From positions 682,001 through 746,000 of the forward strand of contig CP107208.1 in NCBI GenBank assembly GCA_025758045.1: a DNA stretch of 64,000 bases, in the 5' to 3' direction. Within the stretch, counting starts at the first letter, position 1; each line of letters opens with the position of its first letter. The translations under genes were made by a program, and so were the position numbers. Below, piece after piece: positions 8,427 to 21,549 of this stretch. The notes below the pieces were generated by a model. The model saw only the letters and a program-made list of their open reading frames with translations. It ran no database searches and was not told the DNA's origin. The stretch comes from Oscillospiraceae bacterium (GTDB lineage Bacteria; Bacillota; Clostridia; Oscillospirales; Ruminococcaceae).

Positions 8427-9785
8427 TTACTTATTTGTACGCTTTTTCGATGATTTTTCAATTGGCTTCAGCACGCCCAATGCTGCCAGAACGAACAGGA
8501 AGGCGTACACAGCCACGACGATCATCGTAAGCATAACAACAACTTTAAAATAGGTGCTGGAGAAGAACTCGCCCACGCGGGCGATGGTGTACAGCACCTG
8601 GTTGCGGGCCACATCGCTGCCGGCGATCAGGTCCGTCGTACCGATGACTTCGCCCTCAATGGTCAGCGTAACGGTGCCGACCACATCCCCCTGCCTGACG
8701 GGGGCCGCGATGCTTTTGGGCAGGTTGAAGGTCTGCTCGGTCAGAGCAGCGCCGCCCTCCTTGGGCAGCAGGGTCATCATATTGTCCGTGGGGTAAAGCA
8801 TGACCGTATCGGACTGGGTGGCGTAATCCACCGGGATCTCGGTGATGGGCTGGGTGGGGTCCAGCGCCGCCGCGATGGTAAAGGAATCGAAGATGACGTC
8901 CATCAGCTGGGCGGTCTCGTACAGAGCCGGGCGGGCCTGATCGGGGTCGGCCTCATAGGGCACGTTGAGCACCACGCTGATGTAGCTGATGCCGTCCTGG
9001 GTGTGCCAGCCCGCGAAGTTCTGCCACTCGCCCAGGCTGCCGGTCTTGCCGCCGCGCACATAGCTGCGGTAGTAGGCGCTGCCTTCGTTCAGCATTTTGT
9101 CCGTGTTCTGGATCACATAGGTCCCGGGGGTAGTGTAGCGGTCGTTGGTGCCCATATCGTAGCTGGGGGTGGACACGACCGTGGCAAAGATGTCGTAGGA
9201 TGTCAGTGCCCGCAGGATCAGGTAGGCATCGCGGGCAGTGGTGACGTTGTTGGTATCCAGACCGCAGGGGTCGGCAAAGGTAGTGCCGGTGCAGCCGATG
9301 CGGGCGGCTTCCTCGTTCATCATCGCCACAAAGTTATCAATGCTGCCGCCGCCCATATAGTCGGCCACAATGTAGGCAGCCTCGTTGGCGCTGGGCAGCA
9401 TCATGGCGTACAGCAGGTTGCGCAGGGTCTGGGTCTCACCCTTACGGATGTCCGCCGTGGAGGCGTTGGTCGTCTTCTCCCAGATCAGGTCGTAGATATA
9501 ACTGGGGGCTGTCACGCTGATGGTGTCCAGCTGGTCCTGATAGTTCTCCAGCAGCAGCAGGGTGGTCATCATCTTGGTCAGGCTGGCGGCCTGCAGCGGG
9601 GTCTCGCTGTTTTTCTCGTAGACCACGATATTGGTATCCAGGTTGACCACGTAGGCCGCAGGGGCCATGATGTCGGGCGCAATATCCGCCGCCGAGCCGT
9701 TGATCCCCTCAGCCGCCACCGGCAGCCCCAGCACGATCACCAGCACAAAGGCGCACAGCACCGCGCAGAATCTTTTCATAGGCAT
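8427..9785 (-). CDS. Serine-type D-alanyl-D-alanine carboxypeptidase (DacF/PBP5-like)
   Basis: 452 aa. N-terminal signal peptide (about 1-26), then the S11 peptidase domain with the three penicillin-binding motifs SLTK (68-71, nucleophile Ser68), SAN (132-134) and KTG (247-249). A C-terminal beta-rich domain and a membrane helix (about 410-435) follow, ending in a Lys/Arg tail. It trims the terminal D-Ala of peptidoglycan stem peptides outside the membrane. The start could be Met1 or Met3; aaaagga fits both. Confidence 0.94.
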   Translation of the reverse strand: MPMKRFCAVLCAFVLVIVLGLPVAAEGINGSAADIAPDIMAPAAYVVNLDTNIVVYEKNSETPLQAASLTKMMTTLLLLENYQDQLDTISVTAPSYIYDLIWEKTTNASTADIRKGETQTLRNLLYAMMLPSANEAAYIVADYMGGGSIDNFVAMMNEEAARIGCTGTTFADPCGLDTNNVTTARDAYLILRALTSYDIFATVVSTPSYDMGTNDRYTTPGTYVIQNTDKMLNEGSAYYRSYVRGGKTGSLGEWQNFAGWHTQDGISYISVVLNVPYEADPDQARPALYETAQLMDVIFDSFTIAAALDPTQPITEIPVDYATQSDTVMLYPTDNMMTLLPKEGGAALTEQTFNLPKSIAAPVRQGDVVGTVTLTIEGEVIGTTDLIAGSDVARNQVLYTIARVGEFFSSTYFKVVVMLTMIVVAVYAFLFVLAALGVLKPIEKSSKKRTNK

Positions 9786-9866
9786 GGTTTCCTTTTGGTT
9801 GATATACGGTATTAGTATAGCAAATTGAAAGGGAAAATAAAAGGGTGTGAACTGGGATTTTTACAA

Positions 9867-11909
9867 TCAGTTCATCGCACCGGCGGTGGCAAACAGGCGG
9901 TCCACCTCATCGGACAGGGCGCGGTGCTGCGGCATGGCGAGATTTGGGTCAACAGCCAGCAGGGCCTTGGCTTCCTCCTGGGCCACTTTCAGCGTGCGGG
10001 TATCCTGCACCAGGTCCGCCACCCGCAGCGTGGGCAGACCGTGCTGGGCCGAGCCGAAGAAATCACCGGGGCCGCGGTTTTCGAGATCATATTTTGCCAC
10101 GGCAAAACCGTCTGACGTGTGGCACAGGAAGCGCAGCCGCTCTTTAACGGCGTCGTTCTCGTTGTCGGAAATCAGGATGCAGCAGGAATCCGCCGCTCCG
10201 CGCCCGACACGTCCGCGGAGCTGATGCAGCGCCGACAAACCGAACCGCTCGGCGTTTTCGATGACCATAACTGTAGCGTTGGGCACATCGACGCCGACCT
10301 CGATAACAGTGGTGGAGACCAGCACGTCCAGTTCCCCCGCCTTAAATTTCAGCATCACTTCGTCTTTTTCTTTGGGCTTCATCTTGCCGTGCAGCAGGCC
10401 GATGCGCCGGTTGGGCAGCAGCGGGCAGACGGTCTCGGTGTAATATTTTTTGACGGCCTGCATATCTGCGGCCATCTCGTTTTCCTCGATGGCCGGGCAG
10501 ACCACGTAGGCCTGATGCCCCGCGGCAAGCTGCTTTTCAATAAAGCCGTACATGTCCCGCCGCTTTTTGCCGGTGATGAACCAGGTCTTGATGGGCTTGC
10601 GGCCGGGCGGCAGTTCGTCCAGCACCGAGATGTCCAAATCGCCGTACATCAGCAGGCCCAGCGTGCGCGGGATGGGCGTGGCGCTCATCACCAGCAGGTG
10701 GGGGCTTTGCGCCTTGCCTGCCAGCAGGCCGCGCTGCCGCACGCCGAAGCGGTGCTGCTCGTCCACGATGGCCAGGCCCAGGTTTTTGAACTCGACCGAA
10801 TCGGTCAGCACCGCGTGGGTGCCTACCACCAGCCCGGCGCGGCCGTCGGCAATGGCTTCCAGCGCGACCTTTTTCTCTTTGGCTTTCATGCCGCCCACCA
10901 GCAGCGTGACGTTGACGCCGAAGGGTTCCAGCCGGTCGGCCAGTGTAGCGGCATGCTGCCGGGCCAAGATTTCGGTGGGGGCCAGCATGGCGCTCTGCCA
11001 GCCGTTTTGCGCGGCAAACCAGATGGCCGCCGCAGCCACCAGCGTTTTGCCGCTGCCGACATCACCCTGCAGCAGGCGGTTCATCGGCACCTCGCCGCAC
11101 AGGTCGTGCACAATTTCCTCGGTAGAGCGCTTTTGTGCGCCGGTGGGCGCATAGGGCAGGCTGCCCCAGAACGGGGCAAGGTCCATCTCGTGCATTGGTG
11201 CGCTGGTCTTGCGCCGACCGTGGCTGCGCAGCAAAAAGATGCCGATCTGGAGCATGTACAGCTCTTCAAAGATCAGGCGGCGGCGCGCCCCGGCCAGGTC
11301 CTCGGCGCTTTGCGGGGCGTGGATACTGCGCACGGCCTGGGCCTTGGTGGGCATGCGGTAGCGGGTCAGCAGCTCCGGCGGCAGCGGGTCGGCCAGCTCG
11401 TCCACGTATTGCAGCGCCGCGTAGGCGCAGGCGGCTTGCCGTGCGGCGGGCAGGCCCTCGGTGCCGGGGTAGACGGCCACAAAGGGGCTGGCAGCCACTT
11501 GCGCCTCGGTGCGCACCAGCGGGTGCAGCAGTTCACGGCGGGTCATGGTGCCGCCGATGCGGCCCTCGAAGTAGTAGGTCTGGCCGATGATGAGTTTATC
11601 GGCCACGTAGGGCGTGTTGAACCAGGACAGCCCCAGTACGCCAGAGTCATCCGCGGCCAGCACCCGCACCAGCGCCCGCCCGCCCTTGATGCGGCGGACC
11701 GGTTCTTTTTGCAGCACGGTGGCGCGGACACAGCTGTCCACGTCGTAAGGTGCGCTGACTACGGTGTAGGGCTTGGTGTAGTCAATGTATTTGCGGGGGT
11801 AGCACAAAAGCAGATCCCGGATGGTGGTAACGCCGAGCTTTTCAAACTTTTTAGCAAACGCCGGGCCGACGCCCTTTAAATATTGGATAGAACTGTCGAT
11901 CATCGCCAT
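9867..11909 (-). CDS. recG: ATP-dependent DNA helicase RecG
   Basis: 680 aa. Wedge/OB domain at the N-terminus (SSIQYLKGVGPAFAKKFEKL), helicase motif I GDVGSGKT, motif II DEQH, motif III SATPIPRTL, and the C-terminal block ending in the RecG-type QLRGRVGRG and NRGPGDFFG motifs. It remodels stalled replication forks and Holliday junctions. The start at 11909 follows AAAGGAGG with 6-nt spacing; an in-frame ATG further upstream (11969) has no such RBS. Confidence 0.96.
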   Translation of the reverse strand: MAMIDSSIQYLKGVGPAFAKKFEKLGVTTIRDLLLCYPRKYIDYTKPYTVVSAPYDVDSCVRATVLQKEPVRRIKGGRALVRVLAADDSGVLGLSWFNTPYVADKLIIGQTYYFEGRIGGTMTRRELLHPLVRTEAQVAASPFVAVYPGTEGLPAARQAACAYAALQYVDELADPLPPELLTRYRMPTKAQAVRSIHAPQSAEDLAGARRRLIFEELYMLQIGIFLLRSHGRRKTSAPMHEMDLAPFWGSLPYAPTGAQKRSTEEIVHDLCGEVPMNRLLQGDVGSGKTLVAAAAIWFAAQNGWQSAMLAPTEILARQHAATLADRLEPFGVNVTLLVGGMKAKEKKVALEAIADGRAGLVVGTHAVLTDSVEFKNLGLAIVDEQHRFGVRQRGLLAGKAQSPHLLVMSATPIPRTLGLLMYGDLDISVLDELPPGRKPIKTWFITGKKRRDMYGFIEKQLAAGHQAYVVCPAIEENEMAADMQAVKKYYTETVCPLLPNRRIGLLHGKMKPKEKDEVMLKFKAGELDVLVSTTVIEVGVDVPNATVMVIENAERFGLSALHQLRGRVGRGAADSCCILISDNENDAVKERLRFLCHTSDGFAVAKYDLENRGPGDFFGSAQHGLPTLRVADLVQDTRTLKVAQEEAKALLAVDPNLAMPQHRALSDEVDRLFATAGAMN

Positions 11910-12049
11910 ACGGGACCTCCTTTCTTCCCGCTTTCTTGAAAGAAAGCGGGGCAAAGAACTTTTAATCAAAATCGGATTTTTACTTTTTTTGCTCCATTCG
12001 CCTTTTCATTCACCTTTTCCTCACAACTTCCGATTTTCGAAACACAAGT

Positions 12050-12289
12050 TTATTTTTCTTCCATTTTGTCTAAAAGCAGATTGATTTTTTTGAGAATCAA
12101 GTATGTGCAGGAAATAATGAGAGAGATTAACAGTGTGACTGCTGTATAAAGTGGGTAAAAATAAGAGTTTATAAAGTCATCTCCACTAGGAATCAGTGAC
12201 CCAACAAGTCCACCGAATAGAAGATTTCCATATAAGAAAACAAAAAAGCTGATACATCCAATCATGACTGCTTTAGATGATGGTTTCAT
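12050..12289 (-). CDS. Small two-helix membrane protein, unknown
   Basis: 79 aa with two predicted membrane segments (about 7-30 and 45-65) and a charged Lys/Glu tail. Base composition is clearly AT-richer than its neighbours, and codon use differs (many AAA, ATA, TTT), suggesting acquisition. It lies 14 bp after the C39-like lipoprotein gene and is probably cotranscribed. No family recognised. Confidence 0.6.
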   Translation of the reverse strand: MKPSSKAVMIGCISFFVFLYGNLLFGGLVGSLIPSGDDFINSYFYPLYTAVTLLISLIISCTYLILKKINLLLDKMEEK

Positions 12290-12303
12290 ATTGAAAATAC
12301 TTC

Positions 12304-13014
12304 CTATTCCAGATAAAACACCCCATCGGGGTTATAACTCGTTCCGTCCGCAGTGATTTCAATGCCGTAGTGGTCGTAAACATTTCCCTCAGTATCCATA
12401 TCGATCCAGCGGTTGTTCAAATCCTGCTCACTCATCATGCAATAGCCAACGCACGCCGGATCGTTAAAGTAAAATACATAACCCAGCTCCTGCTTCTGGT
12501 AGCCGACACAGATGACCCAGTGCCCCTCGGCCAAATAGGTGTCCGCATCATCGGAATTTTGGGTGTTGTAGCCATCCTCTGCCGCGGCCCATGCCTGAAT
12601 GCAGAGCAGCACAGGGTGCCCCTGGTACAGAGCCGAAGCCAGTTCTGGCGTGGTTCGGTTCTCTTTTGCCGTGACGGTTACGCTGTTTTCCTCAAAAAAG
12701 CTGACAATGCTGCCTGGCGGGGTTCCGGCTTCCTCGTTGGTGCCAAGTTCTTCCTCATAGGCGGCAAGGTTCCAATCGGCCTGGTATGGGTCCAGCCAGT
12801 TCATCACCATCTGCACGCAGGTGGTCCCGCAGGTGTAGCCGCCATACTGGCGCAGGTTCGGCATGTCGATAAAGACATCGGCATCCTGGGTCTGCCCGTC
12901 ATAGGGTGGCTGAACGGATGACTGTTCCGCAGCTGGCCCTGCGCAGTCGGATAACAGGAAACATGCGGCACAGGCAAAAGTGCCAAGTATCAAGATGCCG
13001 TATCGCTTTTCCAT
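12304..13014 (-). CDS. C39-like (papain-fold) lipoprotein
   Basis: 236 aa. N-terminal hydrophobic signal ending in LSDC (lipidation Cys24). The mature part has QYGGYTCGTTCVQM with the candidate catalytic Cys62, GHWVICVGY with the candidate His, and FNDPA, the order of Cys/His/Asp in C39-like peptidases. Such exported proteins cleave or bind peptides, or are inactive relatives. No ABC transporter or bacteriocin gene adjoins it. Followed closely by the small membrane protein. Confidence 0.75.
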   Translation of the reverse strand: MEKRYGILILGTFACAACFLLSDCAGPAAEQSSVQPPYDGQTQDADVFIDMPNLRQYGGYTCGTTCVQMVMNWLDPYQADWNLAAYEEELGTNEEAGTPPGSIVSFFEENSVTVTAKENRTTPELASALYQGHPVLLCIQAWAAAEDGYNTQNSDDADTYLAEGHWVICVGYQKQELGYVFYFNDPACVGYCMMSEQDLNNRWIDMDTEGNVYDHYGIEITADGTSYNPDGVFYLE

Positions 13015-13346
13015 TCGGCTTGCTCCTTACTATTTGATACATAGGACCAACGATTTTCTGTGGATTGCTTTTTGAAAAATGAAAACCGCAGCAGTCGCCG
13101 CCGGTACTTAGGGGCAAGCAGCCCCTAAGCCGGGCCTCCCGCGCTATCGGAAGTAGCGGGGACCTTTTCGGTTCCTTTTGGGTCTCCAAAAGGAACACAT
13201 AAAGGCAACACGCCGTTAAAGCGCGTGAAGTGCCGCAGGGTGGCACGGAACGGCAGCCGCAAGCAAAAATCAATAACAAAGATATACCAAAAAAGGCGAA
13301 CTCGGTCTCATCCCAAATTCGCCTTTTTCCAATGTTATAACGTCAA
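13015..13346. other. Intergenic region with a chain of hairpins
   Basis: No convincing gene. It holds consecutive stem-loops: CTTAGGGGC/GCCCCTAAG (13107-13129, extended by flanking CCGG), CCCGC/GCGGG near 13138-13161, a perfect 10-bp stem TTCCTTTTGG/CCAAAAGGAA (13172-13195), and GTGCC/GGCAC near 13230. It may be a dispersed repeat or mobile-element relic. Confidence 0.5.
13289..13328. terminator. Terminator after the DAK2 gene
   Basis: A-run plus GGCGAA (from 13295) pairs with TTCGCC (to 13323) followed by TTTTT. It is symmetrical, so it can act in both directions; on the - strand it lies just past the stop at 13347. Confidence 0.7.
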
Positions 13347-15032
13347 TTACTCCACACTGATCATGTAGTAGTAAACCGGCTGGCCGCCGCTGATATGGCT
13401 GACCTCGACACTGCTGCCGCACTTGGTGCGCACCATCTCGGTGGTCTTTTCGGCGTCCTCGTCGCTGACATCGCAGCCGGAGATCACGGTGATGAACTGG
13501 CTGTCCTTCTTCTTCATCGAACGGGCCAGACGATAGGTCATCTTGACGATGTCGGTGCCGGTGGCCACGATCTTGCCGTTCTCCAGCGCCATGATCTCAC
13601 CCTTCTTGATGGGCTTGCCGTCAAACTCGCTGTCACGGGCGGCATAGGTAATCAGGCCGGTGCTCACATGGTCAGCAGCCTGCATCATGCCAACGGCGTT
13701 CTCCTCGGGCTTCAGCTCGGGGTCAAAGTTCAGCATGGCGGTCATGCCCTGGGGCACGGTGCGGGTGGGCAGCACGATGACCTTGCGGTCGGCCAGCTTC
13801 TGCGCCTGCTCGGACGCCATGATGATATTCTTGTTGTTGGGCAGGACCAGCACAGTCTTGGCCGGTACGCTCTGGATCGCCGCCAGGATGTCCTCGGTGG
13901 AGGGGTTCATCGTCTGGCCGCCGCTGACGACAGCGTCAACGCCCAGGTCGGCAAACACATTCTTCAGGCCCTCGCCGGCGGCCACAGCCACAAAGCCGTA
14001 CTCGCGCTCGGGGTCAACGGCAGCGTAGGTGAACTCACTGTCCTTCTTTTCTTCGGCCTCGGCCTGCTTCTCCAAGCCCTTGGCCTGCTTCTGGCGGGCC
14101 AGGAACTGCTCGTGCATGTTCTCGATCTTGAAGTTGGTCAGGTAGCCATACTTGATAGCCTCGCTCAGCATCATACCGGGGTCGGAGGTATGCACATGGC
14201 AGTTGGCCACGTCGTCATCCTCGATGACCACAACGGAATCGCCGTTGGATTCCAGGAAAGCGCGCAGGCGGGTCACGCTGGCGCCGGGATCCTTATGCAG
14301 CAGGAACTGGGTGCAGTAACCGTTCTTGATGTCCTCAACCTTCATCAGGTCGTCGGTGAAGACGCCCTTGCCGGCAGCCTCGCTGGAGACCTTCGGCTTA
14401 GCGGCCACTTCGGCACCGGCAACGATCTCGCCGCCGTCAAAGACCTGCTTCATGCCCTCAAAGATGAACATGATGCCCTGACCGCCGGCATCCACGACGC
14501 CAGCCTTTTTCAGCACGGGCAGCAGGTTGGGGGTATCCTCCAGCGCAGCCTGACCGGCGGCGAGGGTGGCGTCCCACATGGCGGGGATCTCCATCTCGGT
14601 GCACTCGGCGGCCTTCTCGGCAGCCAGACGGGAGACGGTCAGAATGGTGCCCTCGGTGGGCTTCATAACGGCTTTGTAAGCAGCCTCAACACCCATCTTC
14701 AGGGCGTTGGCCAGGTCTTCGGCGCTGGCCTCATCCTTGCCCTTCAGGGCCTTGGAGAAGCCGCGGAACAGCAGGCTGGTGATAACGCCGGAGTTGCCGC
14801 GGGCGCCGCGCAGCATGGCGGAAGCAGCGGTCTTGCTGGCTTCGGCCACGGTGCAGGTGTCGGGCAGAGCCTCCAGCTCGCCGCGGGCGGCGCCGATGGT
14901 CATGCTCATGTTTGTGCCGGTGTCGCCATCGGGCACAGGGAAAACGTTCAGCTCGTCCACACGGACACGCTGGTTAGCAATGTTGTTGGCGCCGGAAAGA
15001 ATGGCGTCGCGCAGGGTCTGGCCAGTAATCAT
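13347..15032 (-). CDS. DAK2/DhaL-domain protein, YloV/FakA-like
   Basis: 561 aa. The N-terminal DhaL domain carries VFPVPDGDTGTNM (32-42), whose Asp residues bind Mg-ATP. A middle linker and a C-terminal DegV-interacting domain follow. FakA proteins phosphorylate fatty acids bound by a FakB/DegV protein for phospholipid synthesis. No fakB is seen here. Start at 15032 chosen for GAGGTG about 10 nt upstream; an in-frame upstream extension looks untranslated. It lies 37 bp after the Asp23 gene, the conserved YloU-YloV pairing of Firmicutes. Confidence 0.92.
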   Translation of the reverse strand: MITGQTLRDAILSGANNIANQRVRVDELNVFPVPDGDTGTNMSMTIGAARGELEALPDTCTVAEASKTAASAMLRGARGNSGVITSLLFRGFSKALKGKDEASAEDLANALKMGVEAAYKAVMKPTEGTILTVSRLAAEKAAECTEMEIPAMWDATLAAGQAALEDTPNLLPVLKKAGVVDAGGQGIMFIFEGMKQVFDGGEIVAGAEVAAKPKVSSEAAGKGVFTDDLMKVEDIKNGYCTQFLLHKDPGASVTRLRAFLESNGDSVVVIEDDDVANCHVHTSDPGMMLSEAIKYGYLTNFKIENMHEQFLARQKQAKGLEKQAEAEEKKDSEFTYAAVDPEREYGFVAVAAGEGLKNVFADLGVDAVVSGGQTMNPSTEDILAAIQSVPAKTVLVLPNNKNIIMASEQAQKLADRKVIVLPTRTVPQGMTAMLNFDPELKPEENAVGMMQAADHVSTGLITYAARDSEFDGKPIKKGEIMALENGKIVATGTDIVKMTYRLARSMKKKDSQFITVISGCDVSDEDAEKTTEMVRTKCGSSVEVSHISGGQPVYYYMISVE

Positions 15033-15069
15033 GTTTTTATTACACCTCATGTTTTCTGTTAAACGCCCA

Positions 15070-15423
15070 TCAGTCAGCGATAATGTCGTCGACAAACACG
15101 TCAATGCGTGCCACTTTCAGGCCGGTGGCATGTTCCACTTCGTCCTTTACGCGGTGGGTAATGCTTTGGGTGATGGTGGAAATGTTCAGACCATACCCAA
15201 CTTTGATATGCAGTGCGATGACCAGACGGCCTTCCTCCTGCGTCACGGTAACGCCTTTGGGGGGCAGGCTGCCGGTGCGCAGGGCATTGCGCACCACGCT
15301 TTCGGCCGGGGCCTGGCCCATGGCTGCAATGCCGTAGCACTGCTTGGCGGCCTGTTCCACTAAGCCGGAGAAATAATCGTTGGTCAGAGAAATATGTCCG
15401 TAAGGATTGACCTTGGTGATCAT
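15070..15423 (-). CDS. Asp23/Gls24-family (YloU-like) protein
   Basis: 117 aa with the typical order: NPYGHISLTNDYFSGLVEQAA, the helical AVGMAPAES-like region (here AAMGQAPAES), KGVTVTQEEGRLVIALHIKV, and a terminal KVARIDVFVDDI strand. Cytosolic proteins of this family associate with the envelope under alkaline or cell-wall stress. RBS aaaggagg. A TATAAT-like hexamer lies about 50 bp upstream (near 15465-15470, - strand). First gene of the pair with the FakA-like protein. Confidence 0.92.
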   Translation of the reverse strand: MITKVNPYGHISLTNDYFSGLVEQAAKQCYGIAAMGQAPAESVVRNALRTGSLPPKGVTVTQEEGRLVIALHIKVGYGLNISTITQSITHRVKDEVEHATGLKVARIDVFVDDIIAD

Positions 15424-15633
15424 CTGCGATCCTCCTTTGTGGGCTATACCACGTTAATCATTGTAATTATACACCTTTTTTACCCGCTTGAACAGTGGCT
15501 TTGCGATAAAATTGTGCCGTTACGCTTTTTTAACAAACGCTTCACAATTTTTGCTTTGCAAGCGTATATACTAAAAGTAAGACAATTCGGTTACTGATTT
15601 CCCATCACACAAGAAAAGGAGTGCCATTTTCGC

Positions 15634-16077
15634 ATGAACCTTTTGTTTTTCCTTACTCCCAAACAGGATGTTTTGTACATTTACGAGGATTTCACCCTGC
15701 GTCAAACGCTGGAAAAATGGGCGAACCAACGCTTTGCCACCATCCCCGTGCTGAAACGCAACGGCGAGTATGTGGGCACCATCACCGAGGGGGACATTCT
15801 GTGGGGCATCAAGAACCTGCACGGCCTTGACCTGGAGGCCAGCGAGGACGTGCCCATCTCCAGTTTCCCCCGCCGCCGCGACTACAAGGCCGTCACCGTC
15901 ACCACCGACATGCCCAGTCTGCTGCAGGCCGCCATCGACCAGAACTTTGTCCCGGTGGTAGACGACCGCAATGTCTTCATCGGCATGGTCCGCCGTACCG
16001 TAATTTTACGCGATGTTTATAATAAGTATGGTGCCAAGCTGGATAAGCCCCGCCAGAATACATATACCCACGCATAA
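15634..16077 (+). CDS. Two-CBS-domain protein
   Basis: 147 aa composed almost entirely of a CBS pair. The first has TLRQTLEKWANQRFATIPV and GTITEGDIL, the second PSLLQAAIDQNFVPVVDD and FIGMVRR. Such pairs bind adenine nucleotides and regulate partners. No catalytic domain is attached, and no partner is obvious. Single-gene unit: own upstream region, RBS aaaagga about 15 nt before the ATG, terminator 11 bp after the stop. Confidence 0.85.
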   Translation: MNLLFFLTPKQDVLYIYEDFTLRQTLEKWANQRFATIPVLKRNGEYVGTITEGDILWGIKNLHGLDLEASEDVPISSFPRRRDYKAVTVTTDMPSLLQAAIDQNFVPVVDDRNVFIGMVRRTVILRDVYNKYGAKLDKPRQNTYTHA

Positions 16078-16087
16078 TTGTATGGTA

Positions 16088-16112
16088 AGCCGCCCGCAGG
16101 GGCGGCTTTTTT
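16088..16112 (+). terminator. Terminator of CBS gene
   Basis: Perfect 8-bp stem AGCCGCCC/GGGCGGCT with loop GCAG, then TTTTTT. Confidence 0.9.
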
Positions 16113-16132
16113 GCTGCTATTTTATAATAGCA

Positions 16133-16166
16133 AAAGCGCCTTACCCCTTGCGGGATAAGGCGCTTT
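16133..16166 (-). terminator. Terminator of the rRNA operon
   Basis: 11-bp stem AAAGCGCCTTA/TAAGGCGCTTT just after the 5S gene on the - strand, followed by TTTTGC. The U-run is short. Confidence 0.75.
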
Positions 16167-16179
16167 GCTTAAAAGAGAA

Positions 16180-16296
<117 letters not shown>

Positions 16297-16316
16297 GTCT
16301 CTTTTTTCTGAGGATG

Positions 16317-16343
16317 TACCCTCAAAACTGAATATCGAACTGC
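16317..16343 (-). other. 23S precursor processing stem, 3' arm
   Basis: This 27-nt stretch is nearly complementary to 19368-19394 across the 23S gene. The two arms form the long-range stem cut by RNase III. Confidence 0.7.
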
Positions 16344-16373
16344 TTTAGCAAATAGAGTATCTCATAAAGATGG

Positions 16374-19203
<2,830 letters not shown>

Positions 19204-19367
19204 GTTGTTTCGCTTTCGCAAAACATATCTTTATTTCAGATTCTCCATTTGCCAACGAGATTTTACCATTTTACTGTCGCTTATTACTAAGCTTCAGTTC
19301 CGCTTGGTGAAATTATAGATTTTAATTTAAAATCAGGAATTTTACATAGCTAATAAAATCTCATTTC

Positions 19368-19394
19368 GCAGTTCTATATTCAGTTTTCAAGGTA
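19368..19394 (-). other. 23S precursor processing stem, 5' arm
   Basis: Pairs with 16317-16343 across the 23S gene (few mismatches), the expected RNase III substrate. Confidence 0.7.
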
Positions 19395-19437
19395 CATCGC
19401 ATAAGGCTTTGGGTAACCCAGCGCACTGGATTACCAG

Positions 19438-19514
19438 TGGTGGGCTGAAATGGACTCGAACCATCGACCTCTCGGTTATCAGCCGAGTGCTCTAACCAGC
19501 TGAGCTATCAGCCC
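19438..19514 (-). tRNA. tRNA-Ile (GAT)
   Basis: 77 nt including an encoded CCA. Starts GGGCTGATAGCTCAG; anticodon loop CTGATAA gives GAT; T-loop GGTTCGAGTCC. Located in the 16S-23S spacer, downstream of tRNA-Ala. Confidence 0.97.
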
Positions 19515-19517
19515 AAA

Positions 19518-19593
19518 TGGTGGAGATAAAGGGATTCGAACCCTTGACCCCCTGCTTGCAAAGCAGGTGCTCTCCCAACTGAGCTATACCCCC
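19518..19593 (-). tRNA. tRNA-Ala (TGC)
   Basis: 76 nt including an encoded CCA. Starts GGGGGTATAGCTCAG; anticodon loop TTTGCAA gives TGC; T-loop GGTTCGAATCC. It precedes tRNA-Ile by 3 nt in the spacer. Confidence 0.97.
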
Positions 19594-19659
19594 GCGTTTT
19601 CACGTTTCGGGTTTCGCTGTGTCCCTTATGCTTTGAGGTTCCGTTTGCACGGCCCTCAA

Positions 19660-19681
19660 AATTGAACAATACTGAAACTTG
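19660..19681 (-). other. 16S precursor processing stem, 3' arm
   Basis: 22 nt complementary (one mismatch) to 21382-21403 across the 16S gene, forming the RNase III stem. Confidence 0.75.
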
Positions 19682-19732
19682 CTTTCCTGTCCGTTCAGCC
19701 AAAGACCTGCTTTAGCTGAACGTCTGACTCCC

Positions 19733-21250
<1,518 letters not shown>

Positions 21251-21381
21251 GGTATTTAATCGCCATTCAAAAGCGTTAAATCTCTGTAATCACTCAGACA
21301 CAATCGCTTGCGTCCTGTATGAATTACTTGTAAATTTGGAATTGATTATCGTGGGTTTCCAAACCCACGTTCAAGGTTCCA

Positions 21382-21403
21382 CAAGTTTCAGTTTTGTTCA
21401 ATT
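21382..21403 (-). other. 16S precursor processing stem, 5' arm
   Basis: Pairs with 19660-19681 with one mismatch. The rest of the leader (21251-21456) has no gene; it contains the hairpin CGTGGGTTTGGAAACCCACG near 21350-21370. Confidence 0.75.
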
Positions 21404-21456
21404 TTCAAGGTCCTGCTGCGCTCTCCTTACGGGGTGTCCCGCCGGACAGCTTGTAT

Positions 21457-21485
21457 ATAATACCATCGCCGTAAGCGTTTGTCAA
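21457..21485 (-). promoter_or_regulatory. rRNA operon promoter
   Basis: On the - strand: TTGACA (21485-21480), 17-bp spacer, TATTAT (21462-21457), about 210 bp before the 16S gene. The -35 is consensus. Confidence 0.85.
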
Positions 21486-21549
21486 CACCTTTTTTCAGAT
21501 TTTTTTACAAATTTCCCGCCCTGCGGGGAGTCGCCACTCTAGGGCAGCC

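Noticed and set aside
10119..11879. A 586-aa open frame antisense to recG
   Set aside because: Mirror of a highly conserved gene, low-complexity His/Gln/Gly composition, no RBS.
13395..15062. A 555-aa open frame antisense to the DAK2 gene
   Set aside because: Same reason: antisense frame in GC-rich coding DNA.
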